DNA from: Dehalogenimonas lykanthroporepellens BL-DC-9
GTDB lineage: Bacteria > Chloroflexota > Dehalococcoidia > Dehalococcoidales > Dehalococcoidaceae
DNA: 64,000 nucleotides
Direction: 5' to 3'
Assembly (NCBI GenBank): GCA_000143165.1
Contig: CP002084.1
Span: 868,001-932,000 of the forward strand
Positions within the stretch are counted from its first letter, which is position 1; each line of letters opens with the position of its first letter. Positions 9,054 through 17,077 of the stretch are shown piece by piece. A program made the position numbers and the translations under genes. The notes under the pieces were generated by a model that saw only the letters and a program-made list of their open reading frames with translations, did no database searches and was not told the DNA's origin.

Positions 9054-9074
9054 CTTTTGCAATGTATGCAAAAG
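9054..9074. repeat. short inverted repeat upstream of the zinc-ribbon gene
   Basis: Perfect 8-bp arms CTTTTGCA (9054-9061) and TGCAAAAG (9067-9074) around a 5-nt loop, in the divergent region between lepB and the zinc-ribbon gene. Function unknown; it could be an operator. Confidence 0.6.
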
Positions 9075-9081
9075 TTCAGAA

Positions 9082-9126
9082 ACATATGGGACTCCCGGGG
9101 AGGTGAAACCCGGGAGTCCCATATGT
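9082..9126. repeat. perfect 18-bp hairpin in a divergent intergenic region
   Basis: Arms at 9082-9099 and 9109-9126 are perfectly complementary over 18 bp around a 9-nt loop (GAGGTGAAA). No T tract follows on either strand. Both flanking genes are transcribed away from it, so it is not the terminator of a visible gene. It could be a leader hairpin of the zinc-ribbon gene, a protein-binding palindrome, or a trace of a small mobile repeat. Confidence 0.85.
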
Positions 9127-9203
9127 ATTGGCCCCTTACATTTAGTTGACACCATGATGTGCGCGTCATAAAATGCAACCAAATTAGTCAGGGAGATTCT
9201 GCA

Positions 9204-9992
9204 ATGCCATATTGTTCAAAATGCGGAACAGCCATTAGTGACGGCGACGAATTCTGTAAATCATGCGGTACTAATCTACAAAATAAACCTGCCACAAAAA
9301 AAGAGGATGATGTTGTCCGACCTCAAGAAAGCCCACCAACTATTGCCAAACATCCCGTATATGAACCTAATTTCCCTCCTCCGGCAACTCCACCATCTTC
9401 TCCACCGCTGTCATCTCGTACATCTACAAAGAAATCAAATAATATAGAAATACTTCTATCGGTCTTTTTGGGTTTAGCAATAATTGGGGCAGGAATTCTT
9501 GGTTTTTTATATTTTGATGCAACCAACACAATTGATGTTCGTGATCAAACAATCGGTGAGTTGAATAGTGATATATCAAATCTGCAATCACAATTGTCTG
9601 ATTCAGAATTTGAATTGACAACCACCAAAAATGACTTCCAAGATTTGAATGACCAATTAAGCACAACGATAAATCAACTAACAACTACTCAAGATCAGCT
9701 TACGGAAATTCAGTCCAAATATCCACTCAAGAATTTTTCATCGCTTTTCCAATTACAAGCATGGGCAAACAACCATATCCAACCATATCAACAGTATGCC
9801 AATGGAACATATGCAGGAGCTCTGGAAATCCAAGAGGCTGCCATGAATGAAGGGTACTTGGTTTCGGCTTGTTTGGAAGAAACCTCTTCTGGATTATATT
9901 TTATAAGTATGCAGGCAATGATTGGGTCAACACTTTATTGGTGGCACCCAGAAGATGGGAATGTATATTTGTACTTGAATAACATCAATTAG
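9204..9992 (+). CDS. zinc-ribbon, single-pass membrane protein with coiled coil
   Basis: 262 residues. Residues 1-25 form a zinc ribbon with two Cys-x2-Cys pairs (YCSKCG and FCKSCG). A proline-rich linker follows (about 50-85), then one membrane helix (about 95-115), a coiled coil rich in Gln, Thr, Leu and Asp (about 125-190) and a C-terminal domain of about 75 residues with aromatic residues. I do not recognise that domain. The ATG at 9204 has GGGAG 8 nt upstream and starts exactly at the zinc ribbon. Codon use is clearly more AT-rich than in surrounding genes, suggesting acquisition. The HtrA protease downstream, with a similar membrane-anchor and coiled-coil N-terminus, may be functionally tied to it. 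Confidence 0.7.
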   Translation: MPYCSKCGTAISDGDEFCKSCGTNLQNKPATKKEDDVVRPQESPPTIAKHPVYEPNFPPPATPPSSPPLSSRTSTKKSNNIEILLSVFLGLAIIGAGILGFLYFDATNTIDVRDQTIGELNSDISNLQSQLSDSEFELTTTKNDFQDLNDQLSTTINQLTTTQDQLTEIQSKYPLKNFSSLFQLQAWANNHIQPYQQYANGTYAGALEIQEAAMNEGYLVSACLEETSSGLYFISMQAMIGSTLYWWHPEDGNVYLYLNNIN

Positions 9993-10046
9993 CTTAATAC
10001 CATCGCAATTTGATTAATGGGTGGCATTACAATAAGAGGTACGACT

Positions 10047-11216
10047 ATGAGTTCTAGTTTTCGGAATTTTGTCATTATCTCACTGGTTGTGCTACTAAGT
10101 ATTAGCGGAGTCAGTGGTTTTGTGGCTTTTCAGACAAGTAATGACCTGAAAGATTCACTGCAGGAGATATCCGGCCTTACAACCCAGTTATCTAGCGCTC
10201 GAGATGCCATAAGCGATCTACAAGGCCAACTAGGAAGCCTTAAAAATAACTCTGCCACTCTTAATCAGCAGGCCGCCAAACTAATTAAGAACACCACCGC
10301 CATCCAAGATGCGTCCGCTATGGTTCTACCATCTATGGTCTATATCGAAACTTACTCATCATCCGGAGTCGCTTCAGGTTCAGGTGTTATAATGGATGAG
10401 AATGGCTATATTTTAACTAACAAACACGTGGTCGAGGGCGCCACTGATGCCATAGTCATCACCCAGGACCGACGGATATATGAAGTAGTAAACATTTGGG
10501 AAGATAATCTTATGGATCTGGCGGTCATTAAGATCAACGCCCAGAATCTTGTAGAAGCGGAATTTGGGAATACATCTAACTTAAGAATCGGTGATACCAT
10601 CGTCGCCCTGGGTAACCCGTTAGGTTATAATCCGGCCGATTACGGTAGCACGATTACTGCCGGCATTGTCAGTAATCTGGCAAGCTATTGGTATATTGAA
10701 CCAGGTTACTGGTACCCGGATCTTATCCAATTCGACGTTTTCATCACTAACGGCAATAGCGGTGGACCGCTTATTGACCTTGACGGCAAGGTCATCGGTA
10801 TTAACAGCCTGGGTGAAGACGCAGGTATTAACTATGCCATCAACGTAGCTACCGCCGAGCGGGTTTATAATAATCTGGTCAACTCCCAACAGAGCATCCA
10901 TCCATATCTAGGTATTGATATCTGGGACTACGAACAACCGATCCCCGGTGAATCCTCGGCTACTCAACTGCTGGGCGCTGAAGTCTGGGATGTTGCCCCC
11001 GGGTCACCGGCGGCAGTCGCCGGACTTAGAGTCGATGATGTAATTATCAGTGCCAACGGGCAGACAATTGGTCTATCCATTGACCTTATACGATTGTTGT
11101 GGCGATTGGACGCAGGAGACTCGCTGTCTCTTTTTGTTGAGCGCGACGGAACAGCGATTGAATTTACTATTAATCTATCCCAACGTCCATCATCTACCGA
11201 AATGTATATTTTCTAG
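10047..11216 (+). CDS. HtrA/DegP-like trypsin-type serine protease with PDZ domain
   Basis: 389 residues. An N-terminal membrane anchor (about 5-30) leads into a coiled coil (about 35-85), then a trypsin-like domain with the His of NKHVVEG, the Asp of MDLAVIKI and the nucleophile Ser of GNSGGPLI, then one PDZ domain (about 285-375). Such enzymes degrade or refold damaged envelope proteins. The ATG at 10047 is preferred, with AAGAGG 7 nt upstream. It lies 54 nt after the zinc-ribbon gene on the same strand and is followed by a stem-loop terminator. Base use is intermediate between its AT-rich neighbour and the rest of the window. Confidence 0.88.
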   Translation: MSSSFRNFVIISLVVLLSISGVSGFVAFQTSNDLKDSLQEISGLTTQLSSARDAISDLQGQLGSLKNNSATLNQQAAKLIKNTTAIQDASAMVLPSMVYIETYSSSGVASGSGVIMDENGYILTNKHVVEGATDAIVITQDRRIYEVVNIWEDNLMDLAVIKINAQNLVEAEFGNTSNLRIGDTIVALGNPLGYNPADYGSTITAGIVSNLASYWYIEPGYWYPDLIQFDVFITNGNSGGPLIDLDGKVIGINSLGEDAGINYAINVATAERVYNNLVNSQQSIHPYLGIDIWDYEQPIPGESSATQLLGAEVWDVAPGSPAAVAGLRVDDVIISANGQTIGLSIDLIRLLWRLDAGDSLSLFVERDGTAIEFTINLSQRPSSTEMYIF

Positions 11217-11238
11217 TAATCGACCGACCACGAATCAT

Positions 11239-11277
11239 TAAACCGGAGCCGTCGGTGTGTTCTACTGCTCCGGTTTA
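11239..11277 (+). terminator. stem-loop terminator after the HtrA gene
   Basis: Perfect 11-bp arms TAAACCGGAGC (11239-11249) and GCTCCGGTTTA (11267-11277) with a 17-nt loop, 22 nt after the protease stop and followed by a T-rich stretch. Confidence 0.65.
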
Positions 11278-11606
11278 TTTACAAATATATTTTATTTGGC
11301 ATCGTCAGAAATAAGTAAAGAATAGGTGCCAACTTATCCGCGCTAAGTTCCGCGGTGCAGGTACGTCGATTTGAGAATGATGCCAACAACAACCTACCGG
11401 TCAGACAAACAGGTACTTATTTTAACGAAGACCAGGGAATAAACCCGCTTGCTTAAATGCCGATACGATTGCCTTTAACAAATTCTCGGTCGATAGACAG
11501 GGATATATATATGATTGACAGTAGCAGTTGTAACAACCGAAACCTTTTTCTAAAGGAGAGCGGCCTGCCGGGGCGGATGATTTGGTTTTCTGACCCGTAG
11601 CTGAGC
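11278..11606. other. intergenic stretch without a recognised gene
   Basis: About 330 nt, AT-rich, between the HtrA terminator and the stop of the convergent TauE-like gene. I see no RNA gene, no convincing start codon with coding pattern and no large repeat. A minus-strand frame without a start codon (stop at 11422-11424) has a Cys-rich patch at 11518-11535 and may be chance or a gene remnant. Confidence 0.5.
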
Positions 11607-12443
11607 TTAAAAAGTCTTGATGACGGTCAGTATACCCAGTATCGCCAGAAACCAGGGCAAAAAGAAAGCCAGTTTCTGCCGATCAATGTGACGGGAAAGG
11701 GCGATACCGACCTGGGCGCCGACAATGACCCCGGGAACGGCAAAAAGGGCGATGTGGCCGATAACCCGGATATCTTCAGCACTGGCGGCAGTGAAATAGG
11801 AGATATTGAACAGCGACGCCGTCAGGGCGGTCACCGCGATGACAAAGACCGAAGTTCCGGCGGCCATGGCCGGACTCATCCCCAGTTTTTTGACGAAATT
11901 GTAGCCGTTGATTTCACCCAGCCCGGATGAAACCAGCCCGACCATGGTGCCGCCGACCGCGGAGGACAGAAACAGCACCGGCTCCCGGCGAAAGTCACGC
12001 CAATAATCATATCTGTATTTTTTTATGGCTTCGGCGGTATCGTGAGGATGAAGGGGCGTATTGGTGGGTGTTACACCGCTTTCCTTGCGCAGGAAAGCCA
12101 CTGCCAGACCCAGCAGAAGAACGGCCAGACCGTATTCCAAGATGTGAGGTGGCAGGTTCTTGCCGACGAAGGCCCCGACCACAGCGAAGAGCACCGTCAG
12201 CGGCAACAGCCGGGTGCCCAGATGAAAATTAACCAGTTTCTTTCTCATGAAACCGATAAAGCCGCTACCGAACCCGGCGACCTCTATCAGCAGACCGAGG
12301 GCGATGGCGACATCGATGCGCAGTGACAGCGCCAGGGCAAAAAATGGGGAAAACAAGACCGCACCGCCGATGCCGAAAAACATGGCGATAGCGGCGATGG
12401 CTACGGCAACCGGAAACATGAACCAGTAATCGAGAAGTTCCAT
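11607..12443 (-). CDS. TauE/SafE-family sulfite/sulfonate exporter-like permease
   Basis: 278 residues, strongly hydrophobic with about eight membrane segments. The N-terminal repeat GIGGAVLFSPFFAL (near 24) and the C-terminal half starting SSAVGGTMVGLVSSGLGEI (near 160) show the internal duplication of the TauE/SafE family. Members move small sulfur-containing or carboxylate anions, but the substrate cannot be read from sequence. A loop of about 45 residues (near 115-160) separates the halves and includes a charged stretch with KKYRYDYWRDFRREP. A second paralogue lies about 500 bp away on the other strand. Confidence 0.82.
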   Translation of the reverse strand: MELLDYWFMFPVAVAIAAIAMFFGIGGAVLFSPFFALALSLRIDVAIALGLLIEVAGFGSGFIGFMRKKLVNFHLGTRLLPLTVLFAVVGAFVGKNLPPHILEYGLAVLLLGLAVAFLRKESGVTPTNTPLHPHDTAEAIKKYRYDYWRDFRREPVLFLSSAVGGTMVGLVSSGLGEINGYNFVKKLGMSPAMAAGTSVFVIAVTALTASLFNISYFTAASAEDIRVIGHIALFAVPGVIVGAQVGIALSRHIDRQKLAFFLPWFLAILGILTVIKTF

Positions 12444-12472
12444 ACAATATAAAGTCTAACTGTCAGTGACGG

Positions 12473-12901
12473 CTACGGCAACTCATGGTAGCGCCGGACC
12501 AGCGGGTCGAGCCCGGCACGTTCGAAAGCACCCATCACCTGCCGTTCCAGAATGTCGGGGGCATCGCTGAAGAACAGATGCGACCGGCAACGGCAATCAG
12601 TCGCGCCGAAACCGGAAACACCGGGCAATCCGGCCAGACCGTCAGCGACGGCGCATTCCAACCGGACATCGATTTTGGCACAGACAATAGTGAATATCAC
12701 ACTCCGTTCCAGAAGGTAATCGATATGCCAGTGCTTTCTTTTATTCGGACGCAGGTGCCGATTGATACGGGCTTCGAGACCGCTCATCGCCGAACCGATA
12801 TAAGTGTAATAACCGGCATCCAGTGTGAACACCTTACAGCGGGTACGGACAACAGCGTTTTGAGGTAAATCCAGCAGAATGGCATAAATACCGTTGGTCA
12901 C
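12473..12901 (-). CDS. DUF123 (GIY-YIG-like, Uri superfamily) endonuclease-like protein
   Basis: 142 residues. The N-terminal GIYAILLDL and YYTYIGSAMSGLEARINRHL resemble the GIY-YIG core; HWHIDYLL (near 56) and C-terminal CRCRSHLFF are typical of the DUF123 family, found alone or fused to endonuclease III. It is a probable DNA-acting nuclease; its target is unknown. The start is GTG at 12901. There is no Shine-Dalgarno, but TATAAT ends 6 nt before the GTG, suggesting a leaderless transcript. It is divergent from a TauE-like gene. Confidence 0.75.
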   Translation of the reverse strand: MTNGIYAILLDLPQNAVVRTRCKVFTLDAGYYTYIGSAMSGLEARINRHLRPNKRKHWHIDYLLERSVIFTIVCAKIDVRLECAVADGLAGLPGVSGFGATDCRCRSHLFFSDAPDILERQVMGAFERAGLDPLVRRYHELP

Positions 12902-12907
12902 AAGTTG

Positions 12908-12936
12908 ATTATACCAGCGGCTATAGCCGTTTTGAC
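12908..12936 (-). promoter_or_regulatory. promoter of the DUF123 gene
   Basis: Minus-strand TATAAT (12913-12908) with a weak -35 (GTCAAA, 12936-12931) at 17 bp. Six nt separate the -10 box from the GTG start codon. It overlaps the opposing TauE promoter. Confidence 0.5.
12918..12929. repeat. 12-bp perfect palindrome between divergent promoters
   Basis: CGGCTATAGCCG is its own reverse complement and lies inside the spacer of the DUF123 promoter, just upstream of the opposing TauE -35 box. It is a candidate operator for joint control. Confidence 0.4.
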
Positions 12937-12960
12937 ATGCCAGGCATTTTCATAAATAAT
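12932..12960 (+). promoter_or_regulatory. promoter of the second TauE-like gene
   Basis: TTGACA (12932-12937), 17-bp spacer and AATAAT (12955-12960). The -10 lies 12 nt before the ATG at 12973, so the leader would be about 5 nt. It also argues against the in-frame ATG at 12937, which falls inside the promoter. Confidence 0.65.
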
Positions 12961-12972
12961 CGGCTATCTATT

Positions 12973-13698
12973 ATGGATATCTCTCTGATAATCTTGGTCA
13001 TAATTTCATCGTTGGCGGCTTCAACTATCGCAGCGGTGGCCGGATTCGGCGGCGCGATAATCATGCTTCCGGTACTGGTGTTAGCTTTCGGCGTTCAGGA
13101 CGCCATCCCTATACTGACCATATCTCAGCTCATGGGCAATCTATGGCGAGTAATCTTAAACAGGACTGTACTTAATTGGCCGATAGTCCGCCGTTTCGCC
13201 CTGGGGGCCATACCGACCGCCGTCATCGGCGGGATTATATTTGCTGTAGCACCGGCGGGGGCACTGACCCGAGTGCTGGGCATATTTTTATTATTAATAA
13301 TCGTATACCGCCATACTGCCTGGGGCAAAAACCAGCGCATGAGCCTGGCCGGGTTTCTGCCGCTGGGTGCCGCCAGCGGCCTCATGTCGGCCACCATGGG
13401 TGTGGTCGGTCCCGTCGCCGCGCCATTTTTCCTGGCATATGGTCTGGTTAAAGGCGCCTATATAGGTACCGAGGCGATGACCACCGTAGTCATGCATATC
13501 ACCAAGCTGGGAGTGTACGGCGGGTACAATCTGTTGGACCTTAACACTATTCTCATCGGCCTGGCAATCGGTGTAGTGATGTTTCTGGGAACCTATCTGG
13601 GCAAACATATACTGGATAGAATACCCGAAGGGATTTTTCCATATATCATTGAGGGTGTGCTGTTATTCTCTGGAATCATGTTCATCGTTCAGGGCTGA
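12973..13698 (+). CDS. TauE/SafE-family permease, second copy
   Basis: 241 residues with about eight membrane helices and the family duplication: AAVAGFGGAIIMLP near the N-terminus and GLMSATMGVVGPVAAPFFLAY near 135-155. It has a shorter central loop than the copy at 11607, so the two are diverged paralogues rather than a recent duplication. Transport of a small anion is likely; the substrate is unknown. The ATG at 12973 is chosen because a strong promoter covers the earlier ATG. The very short predicted leader has no Shine-Dalgarno. Confidence 0.8.
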   Translation: MDISLIILVIISSLAASTIAAVAGFGGAIIMLPVLVLAFGVQDAIPILTISQLMGNLWRVILNRTVLNWPIVRRFALGAIPTAVIGGIIFAVAPAGALTRVLGIFLLLIIVYRHTAWGKNQRMSLAGFLPLGAASGLMSATMGVVGPVAAPFFLAYGLVKGAYIGTEAMTTVVMHITKLGVYGGYNLLDLNTILIGLAIGVVMFLGTYLGKHILDRIPEGIFPYIIEGVLLFSGIMFIVQG

Positions 13699-13811
13699 CC
13701 GGCACTGATTACTAATAGTAAATCTAGATCAAAAATTATTTTTTACATTCACCTATCCGGGTCATCTCTGCGCCGTTATATATGGTGAAACTGAATGACA
13801 AGGAGAAACAA

Positions 13812-14546
13812 GTGAAAAACAAATTGCTACTCAGCCTTGCGGCTCTGATGCTGGTAACCGTCGGTATTTTTGCCAGCGGATGCGCCGGAACTACTGCCGT
13901 ATCCGGGGATAGCCAACAGTCCGGAATCTGGGTCAGCGGCAACGGCAAGGTCAGCGTTACCCCTGACACCGCCAATCTAAGCCTGGGGGTTCAGGTGGAA
14001 GCGGTCGGTCTGGCTGAAGCCAACCAGCAGGCCGCCGATGTCATGGACGCGGTCATCGAAGCCCTCAAAGACAACGGGATAGCCGAAAAGGACATCACCA
14101 CCAGCGGCTTCAACATCTCTCCGGTATATGAATACGACAAGGAAACCGGCCGTAATTATATCCGGGGCTACCAGGTCAGCAACACCGTCAATCTCAAGGT
14201 CCGCGAGATTGAGAATACCGGTGCGGTTATCGATGCCGCGGTTGCCGCCGGCGGCGACGCCGTCCGCGTCAGCAATATCTATTTCTCCATCGACGACCTT
14301 AGCCCGGCCCAGGACGACGCCCGTGAACTGGCTCTTCTGGACGCCAAGGCCAAGGCTGAACAAATCGCCCGTGTCACCGGTGTCAGCCTGGGCAAAGTCA
14401 CCTATGTAGCCGAGACCTCTTCCGGCGGCGCCCGTGTGGAAGCGCCGGGAATGGTAAATGACGGCAAGGAAGGCTCTGTCACCCCGGTACTGCCCGGCGA
14501 GACCGACGTCGTCGTCACCGTTCAGGTTATCTACTCCATCAAATAG
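13812..14546 (+). CDS. SIMPL-domain (DUF541) lipoprotein
   Basis: 244 residues from a GTG at 13812, chosen because AAGGAG lies just upstream and the translation begins with a lipoprotein signal peptide (MKNKLLLSL through the lipobox FASGC, lipidated Cys24). The body is a SIMPL domain: WVSGNGKVSVTPDTA near the N-terminus, then the central sequence ITTSGFNISPVY and a C-terminal segment ending VVTVQVIYSIK. Homologues are periplasmic or surface proteins linked to stress tolerance; no enzymatic function is established. It is single-gene, with a strong terminator 24 nt after the stop. Confidence 0.85.
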   Translation: MKNKLLLSLAALMLVTVGIFASGCAGTTAVSGDSQQSGIWVSGNGKVSVTPDTANLSLGVQVEAVGLAEANQQAADVMDAVIEALKDNGIAEKDITTSGFNISPVYEYDKETGRNYIRGYQVSNTVNLKVREIENTGAVIDAAVAAGGDAVRVSNIYFSIDDLSPAQDDARELALLDAKAKAEQIARVTGVSLGKVTYVAETSSGGARVEAPGMVNDGKEGSVTPVLPGETDVVVTVQVIYSIK

Positions 14547-14569
14547 TGTTCCCTGCCCGCCTGGAGATA

Positions 14570-14601
14570 GAGGAAGCGCTCCGAAATTGGAGCGCTTCCT
14601 C
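14570..14601. terminator. bidirectional terminator between the SIMPL gene and uvrD
   Basis: Perfect 13-bp arms (14570-14582 and 14589-14601; core GGAAGCGCTCC) around a GAAATT loop, then ACTTTTATC. It sits between convergent genes and can serve both. Confidence 0.8.
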
Positions 14602-14621
14602 ACTTTTATCATCAGGCTTCA

Positions 14622-16865
14622 TTATTGACGTTTCAATTTGGCGAAGCCGAGCAGGAGTTTCTTGAGACCGACGTCCTTAAAGGAGACGACAATCTCGAAA
14701 TCATTTCTGACGGGCATGGAGGAAATGACGACGCCGTCACCGAATATCGGGTGAGCGACCTTGTCTCCGGTCTTATAGGGGGCGACGGCAGGTTTTCCTG
14801 CGGGAACCCTTGTCTGTGACGGCCCCCCGGCGGAAACAGGCGGCCTGCCGGTTGAGGGAGTCCCCACTCGCCCTATGGTCGGGGGCGCCGACCTGGGCGA
14901 AGAAGCCCCAGTCCTGGCGTGAACCGGAGGTGCCTTGGGCAGGGTGCCGGTGGTCAATTCATTTGGAATGGCTTCAAGGAACCGGGAAGGGTCATTCAGC
15001 ATACTGCCACCCATAAGATTGCGCCGGAACGCCCTCAACAGATAAAGCCGCTCTCTGGCCCGGGTGACACCGACATAGCACAACCGGCGTTCTTCTTCCA
15101 TCTGTGCCGGGTCATCCAGCGACCGGAAATGCGGCAGGACGCGTTCCTCCAGACCGACGATGAAAACCACCGGAAACTCCAGTCCCTTGGCCTGATGCAG
15201 GGTTATCAGGGTGACGCCGCCTTCGGTTTCGTCCAGATTATCAATATCCGATACCAGACTGACGCTTTCCAGGAACGGCGACAAAGCCTCGCCCGGTGGC
15301 AGGGCGGCGAACTGCTCGGCCACAGTATGAAGTTCAGCGATGTTTTCCATTCTTTCCTGACCGTCAGGCTGGGCTTCCAAAAAAGCCCGGTATCCCGTTC
15401 GCTCCAGAATTTCGTCGAATAGTTCCGTCAGGCTTTTTTCAGCGGCGGCCTGAATAAACGATTCAACCATGCGATAAAAAGAGGCGAAAGCGCCGATGGC
15501 CCGAGCGCTCAAAGGCGGTTTTTCACCCTCGCCGGCCGAAGCCGCCAGAGCCTCGAACAGAGACAGCCCCTGCCCGCGGGCCCAGTTCTGCAAGTCGGCT
15601 ATGGACTTGTCTCCCAGCCCCCGTGCCGGCACATTGATGATACGCATAAGACTGACGGAATCGGCCGGGTTATGTATCAGCCGAAAATAGGCAATGAGAT
15701 CCTTGACCTCCCGTCTTTCATAGAACCGGGTACCGGCTACCAGCTTGTAAGGCACCCCGTAACGAATGAAGTATTCCTCCAGGACCCGGCTCTGGGCGTT
15801 GGTCCGGTACAACACCGCCATGTCGGATAGTTTGTATTGACCGGACGCGCTGAGCTTTTCAGCCTCCCGTACCACCATCTGGGCTTCTTCCTGTTCATTG
15901 TAAGCCTCAAGGATACACAGCGGCTCCCCGGAACCGTTTTCCGTCCACAACTTGATGTCCTTGCGCTTCTGGTTATGGGCGATGATGCCGGAGGCGGCTT
16001 CCAGAATTTTGGAAGTGGAACGGTAATTCTGCTCCAGGTAATGTACCGACCGGTCAGGAAAGTCTTTTTCGAAATTGAAAACGTTGCGCAAATCGGCGGC
16101 TCGCCAGGAATATATCGACTGGTCCGGGTCACCGACGACGGCGATGTTGCGATAATGGCCGGCCAGCAGTTTGACCAGTTCGTATTGCACCAGGTTGGTA
16201 TCCTGAAACTCATCGACCATGATATGAACGTACCGTTCCTGGTAGCGCTTGAGTATCTCCGGCCGGCGCTGGAAAAGAAAGACGGTCTTGAGCAGTAGGT
16301 CGTCAAAGTCCAGGGCGTTGTTGGCGCGGAGCATCTTCTCATACTGCTCATACATCCGACCGACGATTTCTTCCAGGTAACTATGGGCCTTTTCCCGGAA
16401 CATTTCCGGGGTTTGCATCCCGCTTTTGGCCTTGGAGATGGCACCGGATATGGTCTTCAACGGAAACTTCTTGGGATCGACGCCTATTTCTTCGGCTGAC
16501 CGCTTGAGCAGTTTTTCCTGGTCATCGGCATCGAATATGACGAATTCCCGGGCGATACCGATAGCCTGGCCTTCCTTGCGCAGGATGCCGGCACAGATGG
16601 CATGGAAAGTACCCATGGTGATGTCCTTGACCGAACCGGGGGCCAGTTTTTCCAGCCGCTCCTTCATCTCCCGTGCGGCCTTGTTGGTGAAGGTCACCGC
16701 CATAATCCGGTGGGGCGCGATGCCCACTTCCTTAATCAGATAAGCAATGCGGTAGGTAATGACCCTGGTCTTGCCGGAACCGGGGCCGGCGACTATCAGG
16801 ACGGGACCCTCGATGGCTTCCACAGCCTGGCGTTGGGCGGTGTTCAAATCAGCAAGTATCTTCAT
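14622..16865 (-). CDS. UvrD/PcrA superfamily 1A DNA helicase
   Basis: 747 residues, typical PcrA size. Visible motifs are the Q-motif LNTAQRQAVEAI, Walker A GPGSGKTRVI (near 28-37), Walker B VDEFQDTN (near 218-225), GDPDQSIYSWRAAD (near 245), LEQNYRSTSKIL (near 278), TLHQAKGLEFPVVF (near 560) and VGVTRARERLYL (near 605). A C-terminal beta module (YKTGDKVAHPIFGDGVV, about 690-745) resembles the PcrA RNA-polymerase-binding tail. It unwinds DNA 3'-5' in repair and conflict resolution. Choosing between uvrD and pcrA as symbol is arbitrary. No Shine-Dalgarno; a TATAAT box 13 nt before the ATG implies a leader of only about 6 nt. Confidence 0.93.
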   Translation of the reverse strand: MKILADLNTAQRQAVEAIEGPVLIVAGPGSGKTRVITYRIAYLIKEVGIAPHRIMAVTFTNKAAREMKERLEKLAPGSVKDITMGTFHAICAGILRKEGQAIGIAREFVIFDADDQEKLLKRSAEEIGVDPKKFPLKTISGAISKAKSGMQTPEMFREKAHSYLEEIVGRMYEQYEKMLRANNALDFDDLLLKTVFLFQRRPEILKRYQERYVHIMVDEFQDTNLVQYELVKLLAGHYRNIAVVGDPDQSIYSWRAADLRNVFNFEKDFPDRSVHYLEQNYRSTSKILEAASGIIAHNQKRKDIKLWTENGSGEPLCILEAYNEQEEAQMVVREAEKLSASGQYKLSDMAVLYRTNAQSRVLEEYFIRYGVPYKLVAGTRFYERREVKDLIAYFRLIHNPADSVSLMRIINVPARGLGDKSIADLQNWARGQGLSLFEALAASAGEGEKPPLSARAIGAFASFYRMVESFIQAAAEKSLTELFDEILERTGYRAFLEAQPDGQERMENIAELHTVAEQFAALPPGEALSPFLESVSLVSDIDNLDETEGGVTLITLHQAKGLEFPVVFIVGLEERVLPHFRSLDDPAQMEEERRLCYVGVTRARERLYLLRAFRRNLMGGSMLNDPSRFLEAIPNELTTGTLPKAPPVHARTGASSPRSAPPTIGRVGTPSTGRPPVSAGGPSQTRVPAGKPAVAPYKTGDKVAHPIFGDGVVISSMPVRNDFEIVVSFKDVGLKKLLLGFAKLKRQ

Positions 16866-16878
16866 ATCAAAGAAGTTT

Positions 16879-16907
16879 ATTATATCATTATCGGCCCGGC
16901 GGGTCAG
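16879..16907 (-). promoter_or_regulatory. promoter of the uvrD/pcrA gene
   Basis: Minus-strand CTGACC (16907-16902), 17-bp spacer, TATAAT (16884-16879). The predicted 5' leader is about 6 nt and contains no Shine-Dalgarno. Confidence 0.55.
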
Positions 16908-16931
16908 TTTGTGTATTCAATTTTGTATGAC

Positions 16932-16960
16932 TTGCCTCCCACGTCCGCGTAGTTCATAAT
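16932..16960 (+). promoter_or_regulatory. possible promoter of the small ORF and radical SAM gene
   Basis: TTGCCT (16932-16937), 17-bp spacer, CATAAT (16955-16960), 9 nt before the TTG of a 28-codon membrane ORF. It is back to back with the uvrD promoter. Confidence 0.4.
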
Positions 16961-16969
16961 TCTATCGTT

Positions 16970-17056
16970 TTGGAAATCCTTATCGGCATAATTCTGGCGG
17001 TCATACTGTTCCTGGCGTTGTGGGTCATCGCCGGGGTGTACCGTCACCTGCAATAA
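16970..17056 (+). CDS. possible 28-residue single-helix membrane peptide
   Basis: From a TTG at 16970 to TAA at 17054-17056, this frame encodes MEILIGIILAVILFLALWVI followed by AGVYRHLQ: one hydrophobic helix with a short basic tail. Shine-Dalgarno is absent, but a promoter-like pair ends 9 nt upstream. It lies 21 nt before the radical SAM gene on the same strand. It could be a real small membrane protein, a leader peptide, or chance in GC-rich DNA. Confidence 0.35.
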   Translation: MEILIGIILAVILFLALWVIAGVYRHLQ

Positions 17057-17077
17057 AACTACCCTCTGGACTCGACG

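Noticed and set aside
11422-11606. Minus-strand open frame with a Cys-rich patch and a protein-like C-terminus
   Set aside because: It has no start codon and no ribosome-binding site, and the frame simply continues out of phase into the TauE-like gene; chance cannot be excluded.
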